Shown here one piece after another: positions 7,750 to 17,533 of a stretch of DNA of 64,000 nucleotides. Within the stretch, counting starts at the first letter, position 1. The number at the start of each line of letters is the position of its first letter. The notes under the pieces were generated by a model. The model saw only the letters and a list, made by a program, of their open reading frames with translations, was not told where the DNA came from and did no database searches. A program made the translations under genes and the position numbers. The stretch covers positions 186,278 through 250,277 of the forward strand of contig NZ_LISX01000005.1 in assembly GCF_001905465.1 (NCBI RefSeq), in the 5' to 3' direction. This DNA is from Kitasatospora sp. CB01950 (GTDB lineage Bacteria; Actinomycetota; Actinomycetes; Streptomycetales; Streptomycetaceae).

Positions 7750-8748
7750 TCAGTACCGGTATGCGGCGGCCACCGCGAGGTGGTCGCTGGCGTCGGCCGG
7801 CAGGGTGCGGGAGTCGGTGGGGACCAGGCCGCCCTTGCTGAGGATCTGGTCGATCCGGGCCATCGGGAAGGACGCCGGCCAGGAGAAGCCGAAGCCGTCG
7901 CCGGCCGCGCCCTGGGCGGAGCGCAGCTGCGAGGTGACCGGGGCCAGGCTGCGGTCGTTCATGGTGCCGTTGAGGTCGCCGAGCAGCAGCACCTTGCCCA
8001 GCGGCTCGCGGGCGATGGCGTCGCCGAGGGCCTGCGCGCTGACGTCCCGGCGGCCGGCGGTGAAGCCGCTGTCGAACTTGACCCGCACCGAGGGCAGGTG
8101 GGCGACGTACACGGCGAGCGGGCCCTTGGGGGTGGTGACCTCGGCGCGGAAGGCCCGGGTCCAGCCCATCTTGATGTCGACCACGGTGACGCCGTCGATC
8201 GGGTAACTGGACCACAGGCCGACGGTGCCCTCGACCGCGTGGTACGGGAACTTCTGCGCGAGCCCGGCGGTGTACACGGGGGCGGCGGAGGCGGAGAGTT
8301 CCTGGAGGGCGACGATCTGCGCGCCGGAGCCGGTGAGCATCCGGATGGTGCCCTGCGGGTCGTCGTTGGCGGCGGCCACGTTGTGGGAGAGCACGGTGAA
8401 GTCGCCGGGTCCGCTGCTCTTGTCGACCAGCAGCGCGCCGAACAGGTTCAGCCAGACGGCGGCGGGCAGCAGCGCGGCGACCACCGCGACGCCGGACCGC
8501 CGCCACAGCGCGAGTGCCAGCAGCACCGGCACGGCCAGCCCCAGCCAGGGGAGGAAGGTCTCCAGCAGGCTGCCCAGGTCGCCGATCGTGTTCGGCACCT
8601 GGGCGTGCGCCACCAGTAGCACCGTGACCAGCACGCCGAGCAGGGTGAGCGGCCAGCCGCGCCGCCAGTCGAACCAGCGCCGCAGCCGTTCGCGCCGGGT
8701 GGGCGCCTGCTCGTCCGCCGTTGCCGCCGGGCCGTCCGCCCGCACCAT
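7750..8748 (-). CDS. Membrane-anchored endonuclease/exonuclease/phosphatase family protein
   Basis: 332 aa. Residues about 30-110 hold three hydrophobic helices (WPLTLLGVLVTVLLVAH, LPWLGLAVPVLLALAL and VAVVAALLPAAVWLNLFGAL); the C-terminal 220 residues are an EEP domain, probably outside the membrane. EEP motifs are FTVLSHNVAAAN, IVALQEL (metal Glu), LLLGDLNGTMND and the terminal SDHLAVAA. Substrate cannot be told from sequence: phosphodiester, phospholipid and nucleic acid enzymes share this fold. The start ATG at 8748 follows a 130-bp gap from the TetR gene, which is on the same strand. Confidence 0.85.
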   Translation of the reverse strand: MVRADGPAATADEQAPTRRERLRRWFDWRRGWPLTLLGVLVTVLLVAHAQVPNTIGDLGSLLETFLPWLGLAVPVLLALALWRRSGVAVVAALLPAAVWLNLFGALLVDKSSGPGDFTVLSHNVAAANDDPQGTIRMLTGSGAQIVALQELSASAAPVYTAGLAQKFPYHAVEGTVGLWSSYPIDGVTVVDIKMGWTRAFRAEVTTPKGPLAVYVAHLPSVRVKFDSGFTAGRRDVSAQALGDAIAREPLGKVLLLGDLNGTMNDRSLAPVTSQLRSAQGAAGDGFGFSWPASFPMARIDQILSKGGLVPTDSRTLPADASDHLAVAAAYRY

Positions 8749-8902
8749 GCCCGCTCCTTGCCGCCGTGCTCCGTCGGCTTCCCGCCGACCCGTCCGCCTG
8801 CTCCGACCTGCTCCGACCTGCCCGGATCCGGTTCTCGGCTCAGCCTATGACGGGAGGGACGCGAGCAAGTGTGCGAAGAGTTCCACCTCGGACCGGACCG
8901 GT

Positions 8903-9544
8903 CTACCGGGCGGCGAGTCCCTCGAACGCGGCGGCGACCATCCGGCGGGCCAGGTCCGGGTCCTCCAGCGGCGCGTCGTCCCACAGGACGGTGCGCAGCA
9001 GGATCGGTCCGATCAGCATCTCGCAGAGCAGTTCGATGTCCAGGTCGGAGCGGAGTTCGCCGGCCTCGACGCCGCGCCGGACGATCTGCCGGATCAGCTC
9101 GCGGCGCGGATGGACCACCCGTTCGTGGTACGTCTGCTTGAGCTCGGGCCAGCTGTTCATCTGTCCCAGCGCGGACTTGACGATCCACCGGGAGCGCTTG
9201 ATCAGGCCGCGCCGGCGCATGTAGTCGACGGCGGCGATCAGGTCGTCCCGGCAGGTCGGGCCGACCAGCGGGGGCATCGGTTCCTCCAGCCGGTCCACCA
9301 CGTCGACCAGCAGGGCCTCCTTGTTGGACCAGCGCCGGTAGATGGTGGCCTTGCCGACGCCCGCCTCGGCGGCGATCCGCTCGATGGACAGCTCGGCGAG
9401 GCCGACGCCGTCCTCCATCAGCTTCTCGACGGCGCCGTAGATCGCCTGCTCGGCGGCCTCGCTGCGCGGACGGCCCCGCCGCGGAGCGTCCTGCTCCGCT
9501 GCGGGGCCGTGGCACGACTTGAGCGGAGTGTCGGCGCTTGTCAT
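8903..9544 (-). CDS. TetR/AcrR family transcriptional regulator of the adjacent exporter
   Basis: 213 aa. A typical TetR helix-turn-helix appears at about residues 25-75 (LSIERIAAEAGVGKATIYRRWSNKEALL), preceded by a basic GRPRSE segment. The remainder is a helical ligand and dimer domain, TetR_C-like. The gene lies just downstream of the MFS exporter on the same strand; a TTG codon at 9571 would overlap the exporter stop (TTGA) and could couple translation, but ATG 9544 gives the usual short N-terminus. It very probably represses the exporter operon through the double palindrome at 11207-11237. Confidence 0.88.
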   Translation of the reverse strand: MTSADTPLKSCHGPAAEQDAPRRGRPRSEAAEQAIYGAVEKLMEDGVGLAELSIERIAAEAGVGKATIYRRWSNKEALLVDVVDRLEEPMPPLVGPTCRDDLIAAVDYMRRRGLIKRSRWIVKSALGQMNSWPELKQTYHERVVHPRRELIRQIVRRGVEAGELRSDLDIELLCEMLIGPILLRTVLWDDAPLEDPDLARRMVAAAFEGLAAR

Positions 9545-9567
9545 GGCCCTATTCTCCACCCTGTCGA

Positions 9568-11184
9568 TCAAACCTTGGCGGGACTCGCGTCGGAGTCCGT
9601 CCGGCCCTGCGCACCGGTCGTTCCCGCGGGGCCGCCGGGGGCGGCGGCGGACTTGCCGGGCAGCAGCATCAGGGCGAGCACCGCGCCGATCACGGTGACG
9701 CCGGCCGAGACGCCGGAGACCACGTGCATGGCGCTGATGAACGCGTCCTTGGCCGGATCGACCAGGGCCTGCAGGTGCAGCTTCTCGGCCGTCCCGAGGG
9801 TCGACTCGATCGACTCGCCGGCCCGGCTGCGGAACTGCTCCGGCACCGCGGCGAGGTGGTCCTCCATGCCGTTGCGGTACACGGTGGACAGCAGCGCGCC
9901 CAGCACCGCGATGCCCAGCGAGCCGCCGACCTGGCGGAAGGTGTTGTTCAGCGCGGAGCCCGCGCCGGCCTTCTCGCGCGGCAGGGCGCCCATGATGGCG
10001 ACCGTCACCGGCGGCATCACGTGCGCCATGCCGGTGCCCATCACGAAGCCGATCACGATCAGCAGCCAGATCGGGGTGGTCGCGGTCAGGAAGACGTAGC
10101 CGAGGAAGCCGGCGGTGACCAGCAGCATGCCGCCGGCGCAGGTCAGCCGGATGCCGATCCGGTCGACCACCAGCCGGGCCCGCGGCGCGAAGATCAGCTG
10201 GGCGACGGCCAGCGGCAGCATCAGCTCACCGGCCTGCAGGGCGCTGTAGCCGCGCACGCTCTGGGTGTAGAAGACGCCGAAGAACGAGACGCCCATCAGC
10301 GCGAAGAACACGATGCCGACCACGCCGATCGACGCGGAGAACACCTTGTTGCGGAACCAGGTGACGTCCAGCGCCGGGTGGCTGGTGCGCTTCTCGAACA
10401 CCACGAAGGCGGCCAGTGCGACCAGGCCGACCAGCGTCGGCGCCCAGGCCTCGGTGGCGGTGAAGTCGGCGAGCTCGCCGCCCTTGATGATGCCGTAGAT
10501 CAGCGCGACCAGGCCGACGACCGACAGCACCACGCCGACCGGGTCGAGCTTGCCCGGGTTGGGGTCCTTGGAGTTCGGGATCAGCCAGCCCATCAGACCG
10601 AGCGCGAGGATCACGATGGGGACGTTCACCAGGAACACCGAGCCCCACCAGAAGTGCTCGATCAGCAGACCGCCGGTGATCGGGCCGATGGCGATCGCCA
10701 GGCCCACCGCGCCGGCCCAGATGCCGATCGCCTTGGGCTGCTCGTGCCGCTCGAAGACGTTCATGATGATGGCCAGCGTCGCCGGCATCACGAACGCGCC
10801 GCCGAGGCCCATCACCGCGCGGTAGCCGATGAGTTCGCCCGGGCCGGCGGCCAGCGCGGACAGCAGCGAGCCGAAGCCGAAGACCAGCATGCCGGCCAGC
10901 AGCGTCCACTTGCGGCCGAACCGGTCGCCCAGCAGGCCCGCGGTGAACAGCAGGCCGGCGAAGACCAGGGTGTAGGAGTTGATCGCCCATTCCAGGTCGC
11001 TCTGGCTCGCGCCGAGGCCCACCGGGGCGGGGGTGGCGATGGTCTTCATCGCCACGTTGAGGATCGAGTTGTCGAGAACGACGACGAGCAGGGCGAGCAC
11101 CAGGGTGCCCAGGATCCACCAGCGTCGGCGGTGTACGGCTTCCGGCACCCGGGATGCCGGGGGCGGCGCGGTCGGCGAGGTCAT
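9568..11184 (-). CDS. DHA2-family MFS multidrug exporter (EmrB/QacA type)
   Basis: 538 aa with about 14 membrane helices. Helix 1 contains [13 protein letters not shown], and motif A follows as [13 protein letters not shown]; motif C-like glycine/proline pattern [13 protein letters not shown] is in helix 5. A proton-driven exporter of hydrophobic or cationic compounds, in the cytoplasmic membrane. It is first in a two-gene operon with tetR. The message looks leaderless: TAGTGT (reverse strand, 11196-11191) is followed by six bases and the ATG. Substrate unknown. Confidence 0.9.
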   Translation of the reverse strand: MTSPTAPPPASRVPEAVHRRRWWILGTLVLALLVVVLDNSILNVAMKTIATPAPVGLGASQSDLEWAINSYTLVFAGLLFTAGLLGDRFGRKWTLLAGMLVFGFGSLLSALAAGPGELIGYRAVMGLGGAFVMPATLAIIMNVFERHEQPKAIGIWAGAVGLAIAIGPITGGLLIEHFWWGSVFLVNVPIVILALGLMGWLIPNSKDPNPGKLDPVGVVLSVVGLVALIYGIIKGGELADFTATEAWAPTLVGLVALAAFVVFEKRTSHPALDVTWFRNKVFSASIGVVGIVFFALMGVSFFGVFYTQSVRGYSALQAGELMLPLAVAQLIFAPRARLVVDRIGIRLTCAGGMLLVTAGFLGYVFLTATTPIWLLIVIGFVMGTGMAHVMPPVTVAIMGALPREKAGAGSALNNTFRQVGGSLGIAVLGALLSTVYRNGMEDHLAAVPEQFRSRAGESIESTLGTAEKLHLQALVDPAKDAFISAMHVVSGVSAGVTVIGAVLALMLLPGKSAAAPGGPAGTTGAQGRTDSDASPAKV

Positions 11185-11190
11185 ACGAAC

Positions 11191-11237
11191 ACACTAGCCG
11201 CCTTTTCGATACGAGACCGTTCCGTATCGTAACGGTC
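11191..11237 (-). promoter_or_regulatory. Exporter promoter with two interlocked TetR operators
   Basis: CGATACG (11207-11213)-N9-CGTATCG (11223-11229) and GACCGTT (11215-11221)-N9-AACGGTC (11231-11237) are perfect 7-9-7 palindromes offset by 8 bp. On the reverse strand they cover the -35 region of the TAGTGT promoter. Two staggered palindromes suggest two dimers on opposite faces, as in QacR-like cooperative binding. Confidence 0.7.
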
Positions 11238-11379
11238 GGGACACCGAACGGCAAAGACCTCCCCAAGAACTCCGCGGGCCCTCCGCCTCTTTGCTGACGG
11301 CCCGTGGCGTGCAAGCATGGAGCCAGATCCGGGGACGCCGTACGGCGCCACGAGACGACACACACCAGGAGCCTGTTCG

Positions 11380-12252
11380 ATGAACGCCTCTCCGCTTCAG
11401 CCTGCCCAAACGCAGGACGCGCCCGCCAACACCCTCTACGGCGGGGTCGCCAACCGCCGCGTGACCGTCCGGGACCTCGCCAAGGCCAAGCGCAACGGCG
11501 AACGCTGGGCGATGCTCACCGCCTACGACGCCCTCACCGCCGGCGTCTTCGACGAAGCCGGCATCCCCGTCCTGCTGGTCGGCGACTCCGCGGGCAACTG
11601 CCACCTCGGCTACGAGACCACCGTGCCGGTGACCATGGACCAGATGGTGATGCTCTCCGCCGCCGTCGTCCGAGGCACCCAGCGCTCCCTCGTCGTCGCC
11701 GACCTGCCCTTCGGCTCCTACCAGGAGTCCCCGGCCCAGGCCATGCACAACGCGGCCCGCCTGATGAAGGAGGCCGGCGTCCACGCCGTCAAGCTCGAAG
11801 GCGGCGAGCGCAGCGCCCGCACCATCGAACTCCTCGTCGAGGCCGGCATCCCGGTCATGGCCCACATCGGCCTCACCCCGCAGTCCGTCCACGCCTTCGG
11901 CGGCTACCCCGTCCAGGGCCGCGGCGACGAGGCCGCCCACCAGCTGCTCCGCGACGCGAAGGCCGTCCAGCAGGCCGGCGCGTTCTCCGTCGTCCTCGAA
12001 GCCGTCCCCGCCGAACTCGCCGCCGAGGTCACCGCCCACTCCGCCATCCCCACCGTCGGCATCGGCGGCGGCCCCGGCACCGACGCCCAGGTCCTCGTCT
12101 GGACCGACTTCGCCGGCATGACGGCCGGCCGCGTCCCCAAGTTCGTCAAGCAGTACGCCAACCTGCGCGCCACGCTGGCCCAGGCCGCGACCGAGTTCGC
12201 CTCGGACGTCCGCGAAGGCACCTTCCCGGGCCCGGAGCACAGCTTCCAGTAG
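11380..12252 (+). CDS. panB: 3-methyl-2-oxobutanoate hydroxymethyltransferase
   Basis: 290 aa TIM-barrel enzyme that makes ketopantoate from 2-oxoisovalerate and 5,10-methylene-tetrahydrofolate, first committed step of pantothenate and CoA synthesis. Signatures: [37 protein letters not shown] (metal Asp), [17 protein letters not shown] and [16 protein letters not shown]. The ATG at 11380 has AGGAG 8 nt upstream; an upstream ATG at 11317 would add 21 poorly conserved residues. No panC or panD nearby, as common in Streptomyces. Confidence 0.96.
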   Translation: MNASPLQPAQTQDAPANTLYGGVANRRVTVRDLAKAKRNGERWAMLTAYDALTAGVFDEAGIPVLLVGDSAGNCHLGYETTVPVTMDQMVMLSAAVVRGTQRSLVVADLPFGSYQESPAQAMHNAARLMKEAGVHAVKLEGGERSARTIELLVEAGIPVMAHIGLTPQSVHAFGGYPVQGRGDEAAHQLLRDAKAVQQAGAFSVVLEAVPAELAAEVTAHSAIPTVGIGGGPGTDAQVLVWTDFAGMTAGRVPKFVKQYANLRATLAQAATEFASDVREGTFPGPEHSFQ

Positions 12253-12300
12253 GGGCGCGAAAACAGGGAGAGCACCACCAGCACCCCTCGCGCCCCCCAC

Positions 12301-12331
12301 AGCCCGCTGTCATCACCCCTGACAGCGGGCT
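12301..12331. terminator. Hairpin downstream of panB
   Basis: AGCCCGCTGTC (12301-12311) pairs perfectly with GACAGCGGGCT (12321-12331) across a 9-nt loop, 49 bp after the panB stop. Its right arm also contains the first heptamer repeats of the next promoter, so it may serve two purposes. Confidence 0.55.
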
Positions 12332-12363
12332 GACAGCCGCGTGACAGCCGCCCCCGGCACGGT
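12320..12363 (+). promoter_or_regulatory. Three 11-bp-spaced heptamer repeats before the ABC exporter (SARP-type operator)
   Basis: TGACAGC occurs at 12320, 12331 and 12342, exactly 11 bp apart. Nine bases after the last copy is a weak -10, CACGGT (12358-12363), and six bases later the ATG. SARP regulators bind heptameric direct repeats with 11-bp pitch ending about 8 bp from the -10; a SARP gene lies 1.9 kb downstream. PhoP-type boxes also use 11-bp units but have a different sequence. Confidence 0.5.
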
Positions 12364-12369
12364 GTTCCC

Positions 12370-13350
12370 ATGACACGAATCGACCGGAACGCCGTGGAGG
12401 TCCACGGCATCGTGAAGCACTACGGGGAGACGAAGGCCCTCGACGGGGTCGACCTGGCGGTGCGCGAGGGGACGGTGCTGGGCCTGCTCGGGCCGAACGG
12501 CGCCGGGAAGACCACGCTGGTGCGGGTGCTGTCGACGCTGATCAAGCCGGACGCGGGCACGGCGTTCGTCGGCGGGTACGACGTGTTGCGCCAGCCCAAG
12601 CAGCTGCGCCGCACGATAGGCCTGACCGGCCAGTACGCGTCGGTGGACGAGGCGCTGTCCGGCTACGAGAACCTCTACCTGATCGGGCGCCTGCTCGACC
12701 TCTCCGCCAAGGACGCCAAGGCCCGCGCCTTCGAGCTGCTGGAGCGTTTCTCGCTCACCGACGCGGCCAAGCGCCCCGCCAAGGGCTACTCGGGCGGCAT
12801 GCGCCGTCGCCTGGACCTCGCGGCGTCGATGATCGGCCGCCCGAAGGTGCTGTACCTGGACGAGCCCACCACCGGCCTGGACCCGCGGACCCGCAACGAG
12901 GTGTGGGACGAGGTGCAGCGGATGGTCGGCGAGGGTTCGACGGTGCTGCTGACCACGCAGTACATGGAGGAGGCGGAGCAGCTCGCCGACGAGCTGACCG
13001 TGATCGACAAGGGCCGGGTGATCGCCGGCGGCGGCATCCAGGAGCTGAAGACCCAGGTCGGCGGCCAGAGCCTGCAGGTGCGTCCGACGCGCCCGGCGGA
13101 GCTGCCGGAGATGGCCCGCAGCCTGCAGGAGGCCGGCATCCCGGCGACGTTCTCCGAGGAGTCCGGCCTGCTCTCGGTGCACCTCACGGACGAGGGCCAA
13201 CTGACCACGGTGATCGGCGTGTTGGGTACGCGCGGATTCGGCGTCGCGGGCATCGACACCAAGCTGCCCAGCCTGGACGAGGTCTTCCTGACCATCACCG
13301 GCAAGTCGTCCGTCCCCGCCCAGGCCCGTGACAAGGAGCCCGTCGCATGA
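12370..13350 (+). CDS. ABC exporter ATP-binding protein, DrrA family
   Basis: 326 aa. Walker A GLLGPNGAGKTTLVR, Q-loop TGQYASVDE, signature YSGGMRRRLDLAASM, Walker B VLYLDEPTTGLD and switch His region LLTTQYMEEAEQLAD are all present. The C-terminal about 90 residues form the extra domain typical of DrrA-type antibiotic resistance ATPases (DUF4162). It powers the permease encoded next, with which its stop codon overlaps. Substrate is probably a hydrophobic drug or secondary metabolite; no biosynthetic cluster adjoins it. Regulation by the neighbouring SARP is suggested by the upstream repeats. Confidence 0.92.
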   Translation: MTRIDRNAVEVHGIVKHYGETKALDGVDLAVREGTVLGLLGPNGAGKTTLVRVLSTLIKPDAGTAFVGGYDVLRQPKQLRRTIGLTGQYASVDEALSGYENLYLIGRLLDLSAKDAKARAFELLERFSLTDAAKRPAKGYSGGMRRRLDLAASMIGRPKVLYLDEPTTGLDPRTRNEVWDEVQRMVGEGSTVLLTTQYMEEAEQLADELTVIDKGRVIAGGGIQELKTQVGGQSLQVRPTRPAELPEMARSLQEAGIPATFSEESGLLSVHLTDEGQLTTVIGVLGTRGFGVAGIDTKLPSLDEVFLTITGKSSVPAQARDKEPVA

Positions 13351-14177
13351 GCACCGCCACTCTGAACCCCGCGCCGGGCGCCGCGCCCGCGCTGCCCGCC
13401 GACGACACCCGGATCGGCCTGCGCGCCCACCTGCGCCACCTGGGCGCGCTGACCCGCCGGAACCTGATGCGGATCAAGGCCGACCCGGAGTCCATGCTGG
13501 ACGCGCTGCTGGTGCCGGTCATCATGATCGTGCTGTTCGTCTACGTGTTCGGCGGCGCGATGGCCGCCGACCAGCACACGTACATGCAGTACATGGTGCC
13601 GGGCCTGCTCGGCACCACCGGCCTGAACCTGGCGATGGCGCTGGGCACCGGCCTGAACACCGACTTCCAGACCGGCGTGATGGACCGCTTCCGCACCCTG
13701 CCGATCGGGCGTTCGACGGTGCTGCTGTCGAAGATGATCGCGGAGACGCTGCGGGCGGTCGTCGCGTTCGCGGTGCTGATCGGTTTCGCGATGATCCTCG
13801 GCATGGACATCGTCGGCGGCCCGCTGAAGCTGCTGGCCGCGGTCGGCCTGTCGCTGGTGTTCGGCGCCTCGCTGATGTGGGTGTCGATGCTGCTGGGCAT
13901 GTCGCTGCGCAGTGCCCAGGCGGTGCAGGGCATGTCGATGCTGGTGATGATGCCGCTGCAGTTCGGCAGCTCGATCTTCGCCAGGCCCAGCACCATGCCG
14001 GGCTGGCTGGAGGCGTTCACCGAGCACAACCCGCTGTCGGCGCTGGCCGACGCCTGCCGCGCCCTGATCAACGACCAGCCGGTGGGCAACTCGGTGCTGA
14101 CGGTGCTGATCTGGGCGGCGGCGATCACCGTGGTGACGGCGCCGCTGGCGGTGGCCCGCTTCCGCAAGCGCACCTGA
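13347..14177 (+). CDS. ABC-2 type exporter permease, DrrB family
   Basis: 276 aa with six predicted helices after a roughly 50-residue cytoplasmic N-terminus. Recognisable ABC-2 segments are LVPVIMIVLFVYVFGGAM, FQTGVMDRFRTLPIGRSTVLLSK (coupling region) and the terminal NPLSALADACRALI. ATG overlaps the preceding stop (ATGA), so the pair is translationally coupled. It forms the membrane half of the exporter. It converges on the SARP gene with a 44-bp gap. Confidence 0.92.
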   Translation: MSTATLNPAPGAAPALPADDTRIGLRAHLRHLGALTRRNLMRIKADPESMLDALLVPVIMIVLFVYVFGGAMAADQHTYMQYMVPGLLGTTGLNLAMALGTGLNTDFQTGVMDRFRTLPIGRSTVLLSKMIAETLRAVVAFAVLIGFAMILGMDIVGGPLKLLAAVGLSLVFGASLMWVSMLLGMSLRSAQAVQGMSMLVMMPLQFGSSIFARPSTMPGWLEAFTEHNPLSALADACRALINDQPVGNSVLTVLIWAAAITVVTAPLAVARFRKRT

Positions 14178-14221
14178 TCCCCGGGCGGCGGGCGCTCCGG
14201 ACCTGCCCTCCGGCGGGGCGT

Positions 14222-17200
14222 TCAGAACTCCCCGGGATCGTTCAGCAGGGCGGACGCCTCGTGCAGGGTGAGGCGTCCGCCCTGCTGCCGCATCGTCAGG
14301 AACTCGTCCTCGCCGAGCAGTTCGCGCAGGATGCGCTCGCAGCGGGCGCGTTCGGCGCGCTCCATGAAGGAGCCGGACACGCCGCTGAGGCCGTCGTGCG
14401 CGCCGAGCAGTTCCGCGCCGCGCCGGGCGGCGGCCAACTGGCCTTCCTTTTGGGCGAGTTCGGCGAGGACGGCGGCCAGCGGGACCATCAGCATCAGGCC
14501 CATGTGCTCGACGAAGACGGTGGCCCGGCCCTCCGCCTCGGCCATCGCACGGCGGCCCTCGCGGGCCAGCGCGAGGCCGGCCCGCGGATCGCCGGCCCGG
14601 GCCGTCACCCAGCCGCGGATGGCGGTGACGATGCCGGCGAACACCCAGGGGAGCGGGCCGCGGGACGGCATCTCGGCGGACAGCCGGTCGAGCACAGCGA
14701 GCGCCTCGGCGTACTCGCCGCGCTGCACGCACAGGTTGCACAGCACCAGTCGGCCGTACAGCCGCGCACCCTCGGCGTCCCGGCCGTCCTCGGCGGCCTC
14801 GGCGACGGCGTCGCGGACCATCCGCTCGCCCTCCTCCGGGTCGTACTCGGCGACCACCTCGCCGAGCCGGGCGCGCAGCACCGGCACCTCCTGGCGGGCG
14901 CCGAGCCGGGTGGCCAGGTCGATGGCCTCCCGGAAGGCCCGTTCGGCGAGGGCGCTGTCGCCGGACTTGGTGGCGTTCTCGGCCTTCGCGGCCAGCGCGT
15001 CGGAGCTGCCCCACAGGTCGCCCTGCGCGGTGTACAGGGCGAGCGCCTCCTCGCTGTCGGCGATCGCCTGGGCCAGGCCCCCGGCCAGGTCGTTGAGCAG
15101 CCGGGCGCGCAGTTGCAGGGCGTAGGCGAGGTCGCCGGGGCCGCCGTGGCGGCGGGCGCCGGCCACCGCGTCGTCCAGCACCTCGCGGGTGCGGTCCATC
15201 TCGCCGGTGAGGAAGACCGCGAACACCCGGCTGAGCACCGGCGCCCGGTAGGACTGCGGCAGGTCGGGGGTGTAGACGTCCAGCACCCGGCGGGCGGTGT
15301 GCATCGCGGAGGAGTCGTGCAGCATCCCGAAGTCGTCGGAGAACATGCTGATCAGCCGGTGCAGGCCCAGGTGACGGCGGCCCTCCTGGAGCAGCTCGGG
15401 CGGCAGCGGCGGCGGCTGGTCGAGCGGGCCGGTGACGAGCGGGACGGGCACCGGGGCGTCGTCGCCGTACGGGTCGGGGGCGAATGCCGAGACCGCCCGG
15501 AACCAGCCGCCGGCCTCGATGCGGTAGTCGCGCAGCGCCCAGTAGGGGGCCATCGACAGCGCCAGCACCAGCGCCTCCTGCTCCTGGCCGGCGTCGACGG
15601 CGCGGCGCAGCGCGGCCCGGATGTTCTCCTGTTCGCGGTCGAGCCGGGCGAGTTCGTCGAGCTGTCCGGCGCCGCGCAGCCGCAGTCCGGCGGTCCGGGC
15701 GACCTCCCGGTAGTGCCGGGTGTGGCGGTGGGCGACCTCGGGTTCGGCGGCCTCGGCGAGCCGTTCGGCCGCGTACTCGTGGATGGTCTCCAGCATCCAG
15801 TAGCGGGGCTGGTCGCCGAGCCCGGCCACCAGCAGGGACTTGTCGACCAGCGACAGCAGCAGGTCGGCGACCTCCGCCCGGGGCACCCGCCGGTCCGCGA
15901 CGACGGCCTCGGCGGACTCCAGGGTGCAGCCGCCGGCGAACACCGACAGCCGCCGCAGCACGGCGTGTTCGCGGGGGCCGAGCAGGTCCCAGGACCAGTC
16001 GACGACGGCGCGCAGGGTCTGCTGGCGGGGCAGCAGGGTGCGGGAGCCGGCGGTGAGCAGCGCGAAGCGGGAGTCGAGCCGGTCGGCGAGTTGGCGGGGC
16101 GTCAGCCCGCGCAGCCGGGCGGCGGCGAGTTCGATGGCCAGCGGCAGGCCGTCGAGGCGGCGGCAGAGTTCGGCGCAGGCCGCGGGGTCCTCGTCGGTGC
16201 GGAAGCCCGGCCGGGCGGCGGCGCCGCGTTCGGCGAGCAGGCGCAGCGCGGACGGGGCGGGCAGCGGTTCGACCGGCAGCACGGTCTCGTCGGGGACGCC
16301 GAGCGGTTCGCGGCTGGTGGCGAGGACGGTGACGCCGGGGCAGTCGGCGAGCAGCCGGTCGGCGAGGTCTGCGGCGGCCTGGACGACGTGCTCGCAGTTG
16401 TCGAGCAGCAGCAGGAGACGGCGGCGGCCGAGGTGGTCGACCAGCCGGGAGACCGGGTCCTTGCGGCCGCCCTCGATCGCCTCGACGACGGCGCCGCCGG
16501 TGTGCAGCACGGTCTCGCGCAGGCCGAGGGCGATGGCGACGGCGTCGGGGACGGCGGCCGGGTCGTCCAGCGGGGCGAGTTCGACCTGCCAGACGCCGCC
16601 GGGCCAGCGGGCGGCGTCCTGTTCGCGGCGGCCGGCCTCGACGGAGAGCCGGGTCTTGCCGGAGCCGCCGGGGCCGGTCAGGGTGGTCAGTCGGCCGGCC
16701 GCCACCGCGTGGGCCACGGTGGCGAGTTCGCCCTCGCGGCCGACGAAGCTGGTGCGGCCGGGGCGCAGGTTGCCGGCCGTGGGCGGGGCGACCGGTGCGG
16801 GTTCGGACTCGGGCTCGGGCCCGGCGGTGAGCAACTCGCGGTGCAGGACGCGCAGTTCGGGCCCGGGGTCGGTGCCGAGCTCCTCCGCGAGGGTGCGGCG
16901 GACCTCCTCGTAGCGGGCGAGCGCCTCGGCAGTGCGGCCGGCCGCGCGCAGGGCGCGCAGGCGCAGCGCGTGGAGCTGTTCGTCGAGGGGGTGGTCGCGG
17001 CAGAGTTCGGCGAGTTCGGCGGCGACCTCGGCGGCCCGGCCGAGGGCGAGTTGGGCGGTCAGCCGGTGCCGGCGGGCCTCTTCCCGCTGGGCCTCCAGCC
17101 GGGCGGCGGGGGCGGTGCGGTCGGGCAGGTCGGCGAGCGCGGGGCCGCGCCACAGCGCGAGGGCGGTGGTGAGCCGGTCGGCGGCGCCGGCCGGGTCGCC

Positions 17201-17533
17201 GTCGGCGAGGGCGCGGGCGCCGTCCCCGGCGAGGCGCCGGAACTCGGCGACGTCGGTGTGCGGGCCGGTCAGCCAGTAGCCGGCCGGCCCGGAGCCGATC
17301 TCGGCCCGGCCGACGGTGCGGCGCAGCCGGCCGACCAGGGTCTGCAGCGCGGCGGCGGCGTCCTGCGGTGGCTCGTCGGCCCACACCTCGTCGGCGAGCA
17401 GTTCGGCCGGGACGGGCCGGCCCTGGCGCAGCGCGAGCGCGGCCAGCAGGGCGCGCAGCCGGGCGCCGCCGAGCGCGATCGGGGTGCCGTCGTCATGGTG
17501 GGCCGTGGTGGTGCCGAGGATGCCGTAATGCAC
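14222..17533 (-). CDS. AfsR/SARP-family regulator with ATPase and TPR domains
   Basis: 1103 aa. The N-terminus has a winged-helix DNA-binding domain (about 1-90: ILGTTTAHHDDGTPIALGG...LRALLAALALRQGRPV) and a bacterial transcriptional activation domain (about 95-240). Then an NB-ARC-like ATPase follows with Walker A LTGPGGSGKTRLSVEAG and Walker B LLLLLDNCEHVV, and a C-terminal TPR-rich half of about 550 residues. This is the large SARP architecture of AfsR. GTG 17533 is chosen since the protein then begins MHYGILGT, the usual SARP start; an ATG 75 nt upstream adds unrelated residues. Its likely target is the exporter promoter with TGACAGC repeats. Confidence 0.9.
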   Translation of the reverse strand: MHYGILGTTTAHHDDGTPIALGGARLRALLAALALRQGRPVPAELLADEVWADEPPQDAAAALQTLVGRLRRTVGRAEIGSGPAGYWLTGPHTDVAEFRRLAGDGARALADGDPAGAADRLTTALALWRGPALADLPDRTAPAARLEAQREEARRHRLTAQLALGRAAEVAAELAELCRDHPLDEQLHALRLRALRAAGRTAEALARYEEVRRTLAEELGTDPGPELRVLHRELLTAGPEPESEPAPVAPPTAGNLRPGRTSFVGREGELATVAHAVAAGRLTTLTGPGGSGKTRLSVEAGRREQDAARWPGGVWQVELAPLDDPAAVPDAVAIALGLRETVLHTGGAVVEAIEGGRKDPVSRLVDHLGRRRLLLLLDNCEHVVQAAADLADRLLADCPGVTVLATSREPLGVPDETVLPVEPLPAPSALRLLAERGAAARPGFRTDEDPAACAELCRRLDGLPLAIELAAARLRGLTPRQLADRLDSRFALLTAGSRTLLPRQQTLRAVVDWSWDLLGPREHAVLRRLSVFAGGCTLESAEAVVADRRVPRAEVADLLLSLVDKSLLVAGLGDQPRYWMLETIHEYAAERLAEAAEPEVAHRHTRHYREVARTAGLRLRGAGQLDELARLDREQENIRAALRRAVDAGQEQEALVLALSMAPYWALRDYRIEAGGWFRAVSAFAPDPYGDDAPVPVPLVTGPLDQPPPLPPELLQEGRRHLGLHRLISMFSDDFGMLHDSSAMHTARRVLDVYTPDLPQSYRAPVLSRVFAVFLTGEMDRTREVLDDAVAGARRHGGPGDLAYALQLRARLLNDLAGGLAQAIADSEEALALYTAQGDLWGSSDALAAKAENATKSGDSALAERAFREAIDLATRLGARQEVPVLRARLGEVVAEYDPEEGERMVRDAVAEAAEDGRDAEGARLYGRLVLCNLCVQRGEYAEALAVLDRLSAEMPSRGPLPWVFAGIVTAIRGWVTARAGDPRAGLALAREGRRAMAEAEGRATVFVEHMGLMLMVPLAAVLAELAQKEGQLAAARRGAELLGAHDGLSGVSGSFMERAERARCERILRELLGEDEFLTMRQQGGRLTLHEASALLNDPGEF

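Noticed and set aside
12786..17384. 1532-aa reverse ORF
   Set aside because: An off-frame reading through the SARP gene and antisense to the exporter; composition is Arg/Pro noise from GC-rich third positions.
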